This document shows, piece after piece, positions 26,784 through 35,050 of a DNA stretch of 64,000 bases; within the stretch, counting starts at the first letter, position 1; every line of letters begins with the position of its first letter. The stretch is from contig NZ_JAAVUP010000002.1 of the NCBI RefSeq assembly GCF_012163135.1, forward strand, positions 976,793 through 1,040,792, written 5' to 3'. The notes under the pieces were generated by a model. That model was not told where the DNA came from. It did no database searches and worked only from the letters and a program-made list of their open reading frames with translations. A program made the position numbers and the translations under genes. This DNA comes from Neoroseomonas oryzicola (lineage in GTDB: Bacteria; Pseudomonadota; Alphaproteobacteria; Acetobacterales; Acetobacteraceae).

Positions 26784-28002
26784 GGCGACCCGCCAGGAAG
26801 GCCACGACCGCCAGGGCCTGCACGACAAGGGTCAGGACCAGCATCGCCCCTGCGCCGGGGCCGGACCAGCCGCGCACCAGGCCGAAGGCCGCCGGGGCGA
26901 AGGCGTAGGTCGCCTGGGCCACCGCGACGATCATCGGCACGGCGCGCGCCACGTCCTCCCTCCGGAACTCCGCCTGCGCGATAAGCGGCGGCAGGGAGGT
27001 CGCATTTCCGATCCCGAAGCCGAACAGCAGCACGCCCAGCAGGATCGCCACCGGTCCCTCGAGACCCGAGGCCAGCAGCACGACCACGCCCGCCGCCTGC
27101 ACCGCGTAGCTCGCGCAGGCCCAGCGCCGGCGATCCGCCCCGGCCGGCATCAGCCAGCCGAACAGCGTCCGCCCCAGGATCGCCGCGACCGTCGCCAGCC
27201 CAGCCACGACCCCCGCGAGCCCCGGCTCCAGCGGTCCCGCGATCAGCGAGAACAGATGCGCCAGCAGCCCGATCTGCGCGAAGAGGCCGAGCGCCATCCC
27301 CGCCGCCAGGCTGCGGAAGGCCGGATCGCGCCAGAGCATCGGCCCGGGCAGCGCGGCAGCCTCCACCCCGCCCGCGGCGGTCGCGGCGGCGATCTCGCCA
27401 TCCGGAACCTGGCCGAGGTCGTCCGGCGTCACCGCCACGATCCGCACCATCAGCCATCCTACGACCACGATCGCCGCGAGGCCCACGGCGGCCGCCGCGG
27501 TCAGGAAGCCGAACCGCTCGATCAGCAGGACCCACAGCGGCGAGAAGACGATCCCGCCCACGCTCGCCCCGTTGTAGGCGGAGGACAGCGCCTTCGGCCG
27601 CAGCCGCACGAACCAGGGGGCGACCATGGCGTTGATCGCTGCCGCGCCGAGCGTCACCCATCCGCCGCCGGTCAGCAGCGTGGCGGCGAACAACTGCCAG
27701 GGCTCCTCGGACGCCGCCCAGCCGCACAGCCCGACCGCCAGTGCGACCGTCCCCACCCGCGTCACCGCGGCGAGCCCCCAGCGCGCATAAAGCCGCGGCA
27801 GCACCGCCACGAGCGCCGCCCCCGCCAGGTAGTGCACGGTGATCGCCGCCGAGACGAGCGCGACCGGCCACCCCCGCGTGGCCGTCACCGCATGCAGGTA
27901 GACGGGCGGCCCGTAGAAGCCGAGGCCCCATCCGAAGACGGCGACGACGAAGGCGCCGGCGACGACGCGCCAGCCATGGAAGGGTCGGGTCGATGCATGC
28001 AT
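26773..28002 (-). CDS. MFS transporter
   Basis: A 409-residue major facilitator with about 12 hydrophobic segments. The loop between segments 2 and 3 is weakly conserved ('LPRLYARWGLAAVTRVG'); 'VAPWFVRLRPKALSSAYNGASVGG' resembles the OFA/monocarboxylate branch (segments 4-5). The substrate is unknown. The start at 28002 begins 'MHASTRPFHGWRVVAGAF'; an ATG eight codons upstream is possible. Not obviously linked to its neighbours. Confidence 0.82.
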   Translation of the reverse strand: MHASTRPFHGWRVVAGAFVVAVFGWGLGFYGPPVYLHAVTATRGWPVALVSAAITVHYLAGAALVAVLPRLYARWGLAAVTRVGTVALAVGLCGWAASEEPWQLFAATLLTGGGWVTLGAAAINAMVAPWFVRLRPKALSSAYNGASVGGIVFSPLWVLLIERFGFLTAAAAVGLAAIVVVGWLMVRIVAVTPDDLGQVPDGEIAAATAAGGVEAAALPGPMLWRDPAFRSLAAGMALGLFAQIGLLAHLFSLIAGPLEPGLAGVVAGLATVAAILGRTLFGWLMPAGADRRRWACASYAVQAAGVVVLLASGLEGPVAILLGVLLFGFGIGNATSLPPLIAQAEFRREDVARAVPMIVAVAQATYAFAPAAFGLVRGWSGPGAGAMLVLTLVVQALAVVAFLAGRRRG

Positions 28003-28065
28003 GGCCCGGATATGCTCGGTCGCCACGGCGCGATGCTCAGGTGCGCACCGAAAGACAGCCGCGTG

Positions 28066-28503
28066 TCACTTCAGTGCCACGAGCACCGCCCCGGCGGCGA
28101 TGAGCGCGACACCGAGCCAGTTCACCGCGGCGAGGCGCTCGCCCAGGAAAACCACGCCGAAGACCGCCACCAGCACGACCGACAGTTTGTCGATCGGCGC
28201 CACCCGCGCCGCATCGCCGAGCTTCAGTGCCCGGAAGTAGCAGACCCAGGAGGCGCCGGTGGCGAGCCCGGACAGCACCAGGAAGATCCATGTCCGCGAC
28301 GGGACGCTGCCGGGGTCCTGCCAGCCCTGCGTCGCGGTCAGGATCGCGCCGAGCGCGATGATGACGACGATGGTCCGCACGAAGGTCGCGAAGTCCGACC
28401 CGACATTGGCCACGCCGACCTTCGCGAAGATCGCCGTCAGCGCGGCGAAGCCGGCCGACAGCAGCGCCCAGAAGGACCAGGACCCAAGGAGCCAGGAACG
28501 CAT
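28066..28503 (-). CDS. EamA/DMT-type membrane protein, half-length
   Basis: A 145-residue integral membrane protein with four to five hydrophobic segments, matching a single EamA unit: 'LSAGFAALTAIFAKVGV', 'ALKLGDAARVAPIDKLSVVLVAVFGVVFLGERL'. Typical EamA transporters have two such units, so this one would have to dimerise, as SMR proteins do. GGGAGG precedes the ATG. Substrate unknown. Confidence 0.8.
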   Translation of the reverse strand: MRSWLLGSWSFWALLSAGFAALTAIFAKVGVANVGSDFATFVRTIVVIIALGAILTATQGWQDPGSVPSRTWIFLVLSGLATGASWVCYFRALKLGDAARVAPIDKLSVVLVAVFGVVFLGERLAAVNWLGVALIAAGAVLVALK

Positions 28504-28615
28504 GCGGTCGCCTCCCGCGCAGGGCGCGCCATGCGCACCGCCCGCGGCAGGCTAGGTGGGCGGGACCGTCTCCGGAATGGGCAGCGCGATGAACTCGCCG
28601 CCATGCCAGGGCGTT

Positions 28616-29212
28616 TCAGCCCTTCTGGCCGATCCGCGGTTCCGTCCCGGCGATCAGGCGGCGGATGTTCGCCTCGTGGCGCCAGAAGATCAGGACGCCG
28701 ACCAGCAGGGCAAGCAGCGCGTGCTCGGTGTCGGAGAAGACCAGCGCCAGCACCGGCGCGGCCGCGATGGCGATCAGGGCGGAGGCCGAGGACATCTTCG
28801 TCACCTTGGCCGCGATCAGCCAAATGACGCAGCAGGCGATCCCGACCGGCCACATGGCGGCGAGGTAGACGCCGAGGCCCGTCGCGACGCCCTTGCCGCC
28901 CTTGAAGCCGAGCCAGACCGGCAAGGTATGCCCCAGCACCGCCGCCGTTCCCGCGACCAGGTCCTGGTCCCCCAGCAGCCAGCGCGCGAGCAGGATGGCG
29001 GCCGCGCCCTTCAGCCCGTCGAGCACCAGCGTCGCCGCGGCCAGGCCCTTGCGGCCCGTGCGCAGCACGTTCGTCGCGCCGATGTTGCCCGACCCGATCG
29101 ACCGGATGTCCCCCAGGCCCGCCGCCTTGGTCAGCAGCAGCCCGAAGGGGATCGACCCGATCAGGTAGCCGCCGATCAGCGCGAGCGCGAAGGCGATGGA
29201 CGGGTCGGTCAT
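28616..29212 (-). CDS. plsY: glycerol-3-phosphate acyltransferase PlsY
   Basis: A 198-residue membrane acyltransferase that uses acyl-phosphate to acylate glycerol-3-phosphate, the first step of phospholipid synthesis. The three PlsY motifs are visible: 'GSIPFGLLL', 'SGNIGATNVLRTGRKGLA' and 'GFKGGKGVATGLG', within five hydrophobic segments. The ATG overlaps the stop of the dihydroorotase-like gene (ATGA), so both are cotranscribed. Confidence 0.95.
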   Translation of the reverse strand: MTDPSIAFALALIGGYLIGSIPFGLLLTKAAGLGDIRSIGSGNIGATNVLRTGRKGLAAATLVLDGLKGAAAILLARWLLGDQDLVAGTAAVLGHTLPVWLGFKGGKGVATGLGVYLAAMWPVGIACCVIWLIAAKVTKMSSASALIAIAAAPVLALVFSDTEHALLALLVGVLIFWRHEANIRRLIAGTEPRIGQKG

Positions 29213-30486
29213 GCCGCGAACACCCTCCGCCCGGCCTTCCAGGTGCCGAAGACGCGCCCTTCCAGCGCCCGCCCGTCGAAGGGCGAGTTCTGCGCCTTGC
29301 CCGGCAGTTTCCCGGCCTCTACCTTCCAGCCGCGGTCGGGGTGGAACAGCACGAGGTCCGCCGGCGCGCCCTTGGCCAGCCGCCCGACCGGCAGGCCGAG
29401 CAGCGCGGCCGGCTTGCAGGTGAGCAGCGCCAGCGCCTCGAGCATCGTCAGGTCCTCGCCATGCACGCGGGCGAGGGTCACGCCGAGCAGCGTCGCGAGG
29501 CCCGCGCCGCCGGCCTCGGCCTGGGCGAAGGGCAGGCGCTTGTCGTCGGCATCGCGCGGCTGGTGGTCGGAGGCGATGGCATCCAGCGTGCCGTCCTTGA
29601 GCGCGGCGACGACGGCCTGGCGGTCGGCTTCCGTGCGCAGCGGGGGCGAGAGCTTCGCATAGGTGCGGTAGTCGCCGATCGCCGTCTCGTTCAGGTCGAA
29701 ATAGGGGGGCGCGGTATCGGCCGTGACCTGCAGCCCCTCGGCCTTCGCGGCGCGGATCAGGTCCAGCGCGGCGATGGTCGAGACATGCGCGAAATGGACA
29801 TGCCCGCCGGTGATGCGGGCGAGCGCGATGTCGCGCGCGACCATCATCGCCTCGGCGGCCGGCGGGATGGCGGGCAGGCCGAGCCGGGTGGCGAGCTCGC
29901 CCTCGGTCGCCGCACCGCCGGTGGCGAGCGCGGGTTCCTCGGGGTGCTGCACCACGAAGGCGCCGAAGGCCCGCGCATAGGACAGCGCGAGGCGCATCGT
30001 CCGCGCATTGCCGATCGCCTTGGCCCCGTCGGTGAAGGCGATCGCACCGGCCTCCCGCAGCAGGCCGAATTCCGCGAGTTCCTTGCCCGCGCAGCCCGCC
30101 GTCGCCGCGCCATAGGGCAGCAGGCTGACCGAGCCGGTCGCCTCGCCGCGGCGGACCATGAAGGATAGCAGCGCGGGGTCGTCCAGGGCCGGGTCGGTGT
30201 CGGGCAGGACGCAGAGTGTCGTGATGCCCCCCGCGGCGGCGGCGGCGGCGGCACTCGCGATGCTTTCGCGGTGCTCCGCGCCCGGCTCGCCGACATTGGC
30301 GCGCAGGTCCACGAGACCCGGCGCCAGGCAGCAGCCGGCGGCGTCGAGGGTCTCGGCGCCCTCCGGCGCCGTCAGCCCCGGCCCGAGATCGGCGATGACG
30401 CCGGCCCGCACCAGCAGCGCGCCCGGACCGTCGAGGCCGGAGGCAGGGTCGAGCAGGCGGGCATTGGTGATCAGGAGGTCGCGCAT
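29209..30486 (-). CDS. pyrC: dihydroorotase-like protein, probably catalytically inactive (PyrC'/PyrX type)
   Basis: A 425-residue amidohydrolase-fold protein of the type-I dihydroorotase family. The first metal motif, DxHxH in active enzymes, here reads 'VDLRANVGEPG', so both histidine ligands are missing. Later landmarks remain: His in 'FVVQHPEEP', 'GHVHFAHVST' and 'ASDHQPRD'. Pseudomonas and many alphaproteobacteria have such inactive homologues that act as structural partners of aspartate carbamoyltransferase; pyrB lies 2.5 kb upstream on the same strand. A second, active pyrC would be expected elsewhere. The gene is coupled to plsY. Confidence 0.85.
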   Translation of the reverse strand: MRDLLITNARLLDPASGLDGPGALLVRAGVIADLGPGLTAPEGAETLDAAGCCLAPGLVDLRANVGEPGAEHRESIASAAAAAAAGGITTLCVLPDTDPALDDPALLSFMVRRGEATGSVSLLPYGAATAGCAGKELAEFGLLREAGAIAFTDGAKAIGNARTMRLALSYARAFGAFVVQHPEEPALATGGAATEGELATRLGLPAIPPAAEAMMVARDIALARITGGHVHFAHVSTIAALDLIRAAKAEGLQVTADTAPPYFDLNETAIGDYRTYAKLSPPLRTEADRQAVVAALKDGTLDAIASDHQPRDADDKRLPFAQAEAGGAGLATLLGVTLARVHGEDLTMLEALALLTCKPAALLGLPVGRLAKGAPADLVLFHPDRGWKVEAGKLPGKAQNSPFDGRALEGRVFGTWKAGRRVFAA

Positions 30487-30667
30487 CGGGAGCGGTTATA
30501 GACGGGCGGCCGAGTCCTGCCACGGGGCGCCGTGCGTTCCGCCGGCCGTTCCGGCCCCTGTGGCACTTTTCCTTTGTGCCGCAGTGCGGCGACGTGCTGG
30601 CCTCGCCCGGCCGATGCCCCGCGCCACGGCAGACGCCCGCAACCCTTGCGCGGCAGGGAGACGTCCC

Positions 30668-31099
30668 ATGGACAGGACCGCCCAGTGCCTCTGCGGTGGC
30701 CTGCGCGCCATCGTCTCGGCGCCGCCGCAGGGGGTGACGATCTGTCACTGCAGGGACTGCCAGCGCCGCTCGGGCGTGCCGCTCACCTGCAACGCCTTCT
30801 TCCGGACCGCCGACGTGCGGCTCGAGGGCGCGCACCGGGTCTATGTCCGTGACGGGCAGGAAGGTCGGAAGGTGCGCCATCATTTCTGCCCGGACTGCGG
30901 CACCACCGTCTTCTCGCAGGGCGAGAAGTTCCCGGGCCTGTGCATGGTGGTGGTGGGCGCCTTCGCGGATCCGGACTTCCCGGCGCCCACCGCCTCGGTC
31001 TTCGAAGAGACGATGCATCCCTGGGTCCTGCTGCCGCCCGGGATCGAGCATTACGCGCAGGGCCGCGCGGCCGGGGCGCTCAAGCCCAAACCTGCGTGA
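30668..31099 (+). CDS. GFA family protein (glutathione-dependent formaldehyde-activating type)
   Basis: A 143-residue zinc protein. The cysteine pattern matches the GFA (Gfa/CENP-V) domain: 'CLCGGLR', 'CHCRDCQRRSGVP' and 'FCPDCGTTVFSQ'. Two zinc ions are expected. The family name comes from one Paracoccus member; the reaction here is unknown. GGGAG precedes the ATG at 30668. It is divergent from the pyrC-like gene. Confidence 0.88.
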   Translation: MDRTAQCLCGGLRAIVSAPPQGVTICHCRDCQRRSGVPLTCNAFFRTADVRLEGAHRVYVRDGQEGRKVRHHFCPDCGTTVFSQGEKFPGLCMVVVGAFADPDFPAPTASVFEETMHPWVLLPPGIEHYAQGRAAGALKPKPA

Positions 31100-31177
31100 T
31101 CGGGCCGTCGGCGGGCTTTGCCCCTCCCCACCGCCGTCCTAGACGACGCGCTCCGGGCGGTTCGGGGAAGGGTTGAG

Positions 31178-32071
31178 ATGCGCGGCAGACGCGACTGCTT
31201 CGGCGCCATCGGCGCGGCCATCGGCGTCGCGGCAGGGGGTGCGCCAGCCATGGCGCAATCCGCCTGGTCGCGGCTCCCGGGCGAATTCGCCCGGATCGAG
31301 CGCAGCCAGGGCGGTCGGCTCGGCGTCGCGGTGCTCGACACCGGCGGCCGCCGCGCGGCCGAACACCGGGGCGGCGACCGCTTCCCGATGGCCAGCACCT
31401 TCAAGATGCTCCTCGGCGGTGCCGTGCTGGCGCGGATCGATGCGGGGCAGGACAGCCTCGAACGCCGCATCCGCTTCGGGCGGGGCGACCTCGTCACCTA
31501 CTCGCCGGCCACCGAGGGGCAGGCCGGCGGAGAGGGCATGACGGTCGCCGCGCTGCTCGAGGCGATGATGACGCTCAGCGACAACACGGCGGCGAACCTG
31601 CTGCTCTCGGCGATCGGTGGGCCGGAGGGGCTGACCGCCTTCCTGCGCCGGCATGGCGATGCCGTCACGCGGCTGGACCGGATGGAGCCGGCGCTGAACG
31701 AAGGCACGCCCGGCGATCCGCGGGACACCACCAGCCCGGCCGCGATGCTGGCGACCATGCGGGCGCTGACGCTGGGGGAGGCGCTGTCCGCGCCGTCCCG
31801 CGCGCGGCTGGTCTGGCTGATGGAGGGCAACCGGGTCAGCGGGTCGCTGTTCCGCGCTCGGCTGCCGCAGGGCTGGCGCATCGGCGACCGCAGCGGCGCC
31901 GGCGGCTTCAACACCCGCGGCATCGCCGCCGTGATCTGGCCCTCGGGCGGGCGGGCGCCGTTGCTGGTGACGGCCTACCTGACCGAGGGGCCGCAGCGGA
32001 CGCTGGCGGCGAGGGATGCCGTGCTGGCCGAGGTCGGCGGGGCGATCTTCGCGGCCTATGGCGCAGGCTGA
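31178..32071 (+). CDS. class A beta-lactamase
   Basis: A 297-residue serine beta-lactamase. An RR-containing signal ends near 'AMAQS'. The class A motifs are complete: STFK (catalytic Ser and Lys), SDN, 'EPALNE' (general-base Glu) and, in place of KTG, 'RSG' in 'GDRSGAGGF'. Arg at that position is known from CARB/PSE carbenicillinases. It probably hydrolyses penicillins in the periplasm. No integron, transposase or regulator is adjacent, so it looks like a resident chromosomal gene. The 3' end overlaps the convergent DUF3592 gene by 16 bases. Confidence 0.93.
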   Translation: MRGRRDCFGAIGAAIGVAAGGAPAMAQSAWSRLPGEFARIERSQGGRLGVAVLDTGGRRAAEHRGGDRFPMASTFKMLLGGAVLARIDAGQDSLERRIRFGRGDLVTYSPATEGQAGGEGMTVAALLEAMMTLSDNTAANLLLSAIGGPEGLTAFLRRHGDAVTRLDRMEPALNEGTPGDPRDTTSPAAMLATMRALTLGEALSAPSRARLVWLMEGNRVSGSLFRARLPQGWRIGDRSGAGGFNTRGIAAVIWPSGGRAPLLVTAYLTEGPQRTLAARDAVLAEVGGAIFAAYGAG

Positions 32072-32535
32072 CCGCCGGGGCGGGGACGGCGTGCATTCGC
32101 CACCTCGGCCACCGCTGCGGCGGCGAGGGCGACGCCCAGCGCCAGCGTCGCCGCAGCCGATCCGATCCCGAGCCAGGACCAGCGCAGCGAATCCACCGTC
32201 GCCATGCGGCGCGGGTCGTGCGGATCGATCACCACCGCGACCCGCTCGCCGTGGCGGGGCGCGGGATGCGGATCGAGCCAGACGCCGGCGACCGGCCGGA
32301 TGGTGCGCCCCTCGACGCGCCCGGCCGGCGTCTCGGCGAGCAACGTCAGGCCGGCCTGGTCCAGGCGACGCGCCGTGCGGGCTTCGGTGACGGTCGCGTC
32401 CGCGCGCGGCCAGGAGCGCAGCATCGCGAGGTCCGACCAGCCCAGCCAGGCGAACAGCAGCCCCGTGGGTAGGATCACCGCCGCCAGCGCGACGACCAGC
32501 CGCCCGAGCAGAGCATCCGTGTCCGGCGCGGTCAC
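32056..32535 (-). CDS. DUF3592-like membrane protein
   Basis: A 159-residue protein with an N-terminal hydrophobic segment (about 14-34), a soluble part beginning 'SWPRADATVTEARTARR' and containing 'YDP'-like 'VVIDPHDPRRMATVDS', and a second membrane segment (about 120-145). This arrangement is typical of DUF3592 proteins, whose function is unknown. The start overlaps the stop of the upstream GNAT gene. Confidence 0.7.
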   Translation of the reverse strand: MTAPDTDALLGRLVVALAAVILPTGLLFAWLGWSDLAMLRSWPRADATVTEARTARRLDQAGLTLLAETPAGRVEGRTIRPVAGVWLDPHPAPRHGERVAVVIDPHDPRRMATVDSLRWSWLGIGSAAATLALGVALAAAAVAEVANARRPRPGGQPAP

Positions 32536-32975
32536 AGGGGTTTCTCCATGAAGACCCGGGCGAAGCCGTCCTGCTCGGCGCGATGCGTCTCGACGTAGCC
32601 GAGCGCCGCGTAGAGCGTGACGTTCCGCGCCATCCGCTCATGCGTGTAGAGGCGGATGCAGGGATGCCCGCGGCGGCGTGCCTCGGCCGCGGCGAAGGCC
32701 ATCAGATCCCGGAACAGGCCGCGGCCGCGCGCGGACGGCGCGATCGCGATGTTGTCGAGCAGCAGCGCGCCGTCCTCGTCCTCGAGGATGAGGGCCGCGG
32801 CGAGGCCGCCATCGGCCTCCACCACCCAGGCCTCGCCCGCCGCGATGCGCGCGGCGTAGTCGTCGGTCATCGGGCCGGGCTCGCGCCCGATCACCGGGAC
32901 CCATTCGGCATAGGCGTCGCGGACGAGATCGCGCAGCGCCGCGGCCTCGTCGGGCCGGGCGCGGCGCGGGGTCAC
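32532..32975 (-). CDS. GNAT family N-acetyltransferase
   Basis: A 147-residue GNAT protein. The acetyl-CoA-binding motif A is '[29 protein letters not shown]', followed by '[19 protein letters not shown]'. It starts with GTG in a GTGA overlap with pyrB, so it is translated from the pyrB message. The acceptor substrate is unknown. Confidence 0.85.
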   Translation of the reverse strand: MTPRRARPDEAAALRDLVRDAYAEWVPVIGREPGPMTDDYAARIAAGEAWVVEADGGLAAALILEDEDGALLLDNIAIAPSARGRGLFRDLMAFAAAEARRRGHPCIRLYTHERMARNVTLYAALGYVETHRAEQDGFARVFMEKPL

Positions 32976-33907
32976 CGGTTCCGCGGCAGCCGCCGCGCCA
33001 GCACGTCGAGCACCGCCATGCGGCAGGCGACGCCCATTTCCACCTGCTCCCCGATCACGCTGCGCGTCGGGTGGTCGGCGATGGCGCTGTCGATCTCGAC
33101 GCCACGGTTCATCGGGCCCGGATGCATCACGATGCTGTCGGGCTTGGCGAGGGCGAGCTTCTCGGCATCCAGCCCGTAGAAGCGGAAGAACTCGCGGGCC
33201 GAGGGCACGAGGCCGCCCGACATGCGTTCGCGCTGCAGGCGCAGCATCATCACGACGTCGGCGTCCTTGAGGCCCGCCTTCATGTCGTGGAAGACCTCGA
33301 CGCCAAGCCGCGCGGCGTCCGCCGGGATCAGCGTGGGCGGCCCGACCACGCGCACCCGGCTGCCCATCGTCGTCAGCAGGTGGATGTTGGACCGCGCGAC
33401 GCGCGAATGGGCGATGTCGCCGCAGATCGCGACCACCAGGCCCTGCAGACTGCCCTTGTGGCGGCGGATGGTCAGCGCGTCGAGCAGCGCCTGGGTCGGG
33501 TGCTCATGCGTGCCGTCGCCGGCATTGATCACCGCGGCATCGACCTTCTGCGACAGCAGCGCCGGCGCGCCGGACTGCGCGTGCCGGATCACCAGCAGGT
33601 CGCACTGCATCGCGTTCAGGGTCGAGGCGGTGTCGAGCAGCGTCTCCCCCTTGTTCACGCTGCTGGTGCTGACGGACATGTTGATCACGTCCGCGCCCAG
33701 CCGCTTGCCGGCCAGCTCGAAGCTGGTCCGCGTGCGGGTGCTGTCCTCGAAGAACAGGTTGATCAGCGTGCGGCCCTTGAGCAGGTCGCGCTGCGTCTTC
33801 CCGCTGCGGTTCAGCAGCGCGTAGGATTCGGCGAGGTCGAGCAGGTCCGCGATGTGCGGGGGCTCGAGGCCCTCGATGGCGAGGAGGTGTTTGGACGGGT
33901 AGGACAC
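32972..33907 (-). CDS. pyrB: aspartate carbamoyltransferase catalytic subunit
   Basis: A 311-residue ATCase catalytic chain, the committed step of pyrimidine synthesis. The carbamoyl-phosphate motif '[13 protein letters not shown]', '[14 protein letters not shown]', '[14 protein letters not shown]' and 'HPGPMNRG' are all present. No pyrI is nearby, so it should be the class that assembles with a dihydroorotase-like partner; the zinc-ligand-less pyrC-like gene at 29209-30486 is a natural candidate. GNAT overlaps its stop codon. Confidence 0.96.
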   Translation of the reverse strand: MSYPSKHLLAIEGLEPPHIADLLDLAESYALLNRSGKTQRDLLKGRTLINLFFEDSTRTRTSFELAGKRLGADVINMSVSTSSVNKGETLLDTASTLNAMQCDLLVIRHAQSGAPALLSQKVDAAVINAGDGTHEHPTQALLDALTIRRHKGSLQGLVVAICGDIAHSRVARSNIHLLTTMGSRVRVVGPPTLIPADAARLGVEVFHDMKAGLKDADVVMMLRLQRERMSGGLVPSAREFFRFYGLDAEKLALAKPDSIVMHPGPMNRGVEIDSAIADHPTRSVIGEQVEMGVACRMAVLDVLARRLPRNR

Positions 33908-33946
33908 GGGCCGGACCTTAGGCCGCCGGGCCGGATTCGGCCAGGG

Positions 33947-34217
33947 TCACCCGGGCCGCAGGGCGGCGCGCAGCCGGGTGGCCAGCGCGTCCTGCTCCTC
34001 CCGCGTCGGGCCCTCCTGGACCAGCCTTTTGCGGCCGTCCGCGGCAAGGATCAGGGTGCGCCAGATCGGATCGCCCTCGCCTTCCTTGCCCTGCCGGACC
34101 TCGACGGCGAGGCTGCCGGGCGAAGTTCAGCCGGGACGTCCCCAGCCCGTCGAAGCAGGGGGGGGGCGGTATCCAGGGACGGCCGGACGGCCCGGCCGCG
34201 CCGAGGGTCTCAGCCAT
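33947..34217 (-). pseudogene. frameshifted small gene after ruvX
   Basis: An ATG at 34217 overlaps the ruvX stop and opens 'MAETLGAAGPSGRPW..', which continues plausibly to 'GTSRLNFA'. A different frame then encodes 'SLAVEVRQGKEGEGDPIW' and 'LATRLRAALRPG' to a stop at 33947. The total of 271 bases is one more than a multiple of three, so one extra base breaks an ~89-residue protein. A run of nine G lies in the region (34158-34166), although the frame switch appears just after it. Either a sequencing error or a recent mutation. Confidence 0.45.
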
Positions 34218-34707
34218 CGTCCTCCGTGGTCCTCCCCCCCGGCGCGGGCTTCGTCGCGTCCAGGGCGGATTGGAGCATATACGCCGCCGCGGCGCGGTCC
34301 ACGGCTTCGGCCCGCTTCGCCCGCGTCAGGTCGGCCTCGCTGATCAGCATCCGGTTCACCGCGGCCGAGGAGAGGCGTTCGTCGAACAGCGCGCAGGGCA
34401 GGCCGGTGGCCTCGCTCAGCGAGCGCGCCCAGTCCTTCGCCGCCTGCGCGGCGGGGCCCATGGTGCCATCCATCGACAGCGGCAGGCCGACCACCAGTCC
34501 CGCCGCGCCTTCCTTGCGCGCGATGGCGGCGATCTCGGCGGCATTGGCGGCGAGCTTGCCGCGCTTGAGGCTGCCATAGGGGCTCGCCAGCATAAGCGTG
34601 ACGTCGGACAGCGCCACGCCGATCGTCTTGGTCCCCGGATCGAGGCCGATCAGCCGTTCGTTCCGGCCGAGGCCCGCGCGCAGTTCCTTCAGGTTGATGA
34701 TGGCCAT
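34210..34707 (-). CDS. ruvX: Holliday junction resolvase-like protein RuvX/YqgF
   Basis: A 165-residue RNase H-fold protein. 'LIGLDPGTKTIGVALSD' carries the first catalytic aspartate, 'VVGLPLSMDG' and 'LFDERLSSAAVN' the others, with the C-terminal 'AEAVDRAAAAYMLQSALD'. It acts in 5' end processing of pre-16S rRNA. It is divergent from gatC with about 46 bases of shared upstream region. Confidence 0.93.
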   Translation of the reverse strand: MAIINLKELRAGLGRNERLIGLDPGTKTIGVALSDVTLMLASPYGSLKRGKLAANAAEIAAIARKEGAAGLVVGLPLSMDGTMGPAAQAAKDWARSLSEATGLPCALFDERLSSAAVNRMLISEADLTRAKRAEAVDRAAAAYMLQSALDATKPAPGGRTTEDDG

Positions 34708-34753
34708 GCGCGGCCTTATGGTCCGCCGCCCGTTTCCCTGGAAGCAGAGAGTA

Positions 34754-35050
34754 ATGTCCCTCGATACCGCCACCGTGCGGCGCGTCGCCGCCCTTGCCCG
34801 CATCCGCCTGCCTGAGGAGGAGGTCGCCCGCGTGCAGGGCGAGCTCAACGGCATCCTCGGCTGGATCGAGCAACTGCAGGCGGTGAACACCGACGGCGTG
34901 GAGCCGATGGCCGGCGGCAACCCCGAAGGCATCGCCGCCATGCCGATGCGCGACGACGTGGTGACCGACGGGGGCATCGCCCCGAAGGTCCTGGCCAATG
35001 CCCCCGATCGCGAGGGCGAGTATTTCGGCGTGCCGAAGGTGGTCGAGTGA
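34754..35050 (+). CDS. gatC: Asp/Glu-tRNA amidotransferase subunit C
   Basis: A 98-residue GatC: '[25 protein letters not shown]' and the C-terminal '[13 protein letters not shown]'. It wraps around GatA and GatB to stabilise the complex. The stop overlaps the gatA ATG by one base (TGATG). Confidence 0.96.
   Translation: MSLDTATVRRVAALARIRLPEEEVARVQGELNGILGWIEQLQAVNTDGVEPMAGGNPEGIAAMPMRDDVVTDGGIAPKVLANAPDREGEYFGVPKVVE

Noticed and set aside
28540..28620. Protein-like tail 'WHGGEFIALPIPE' on the minus strand after plsY
   Set aside because: The frame has no start downstream of plsY and would lie mostly inside it; too short to support a gene.
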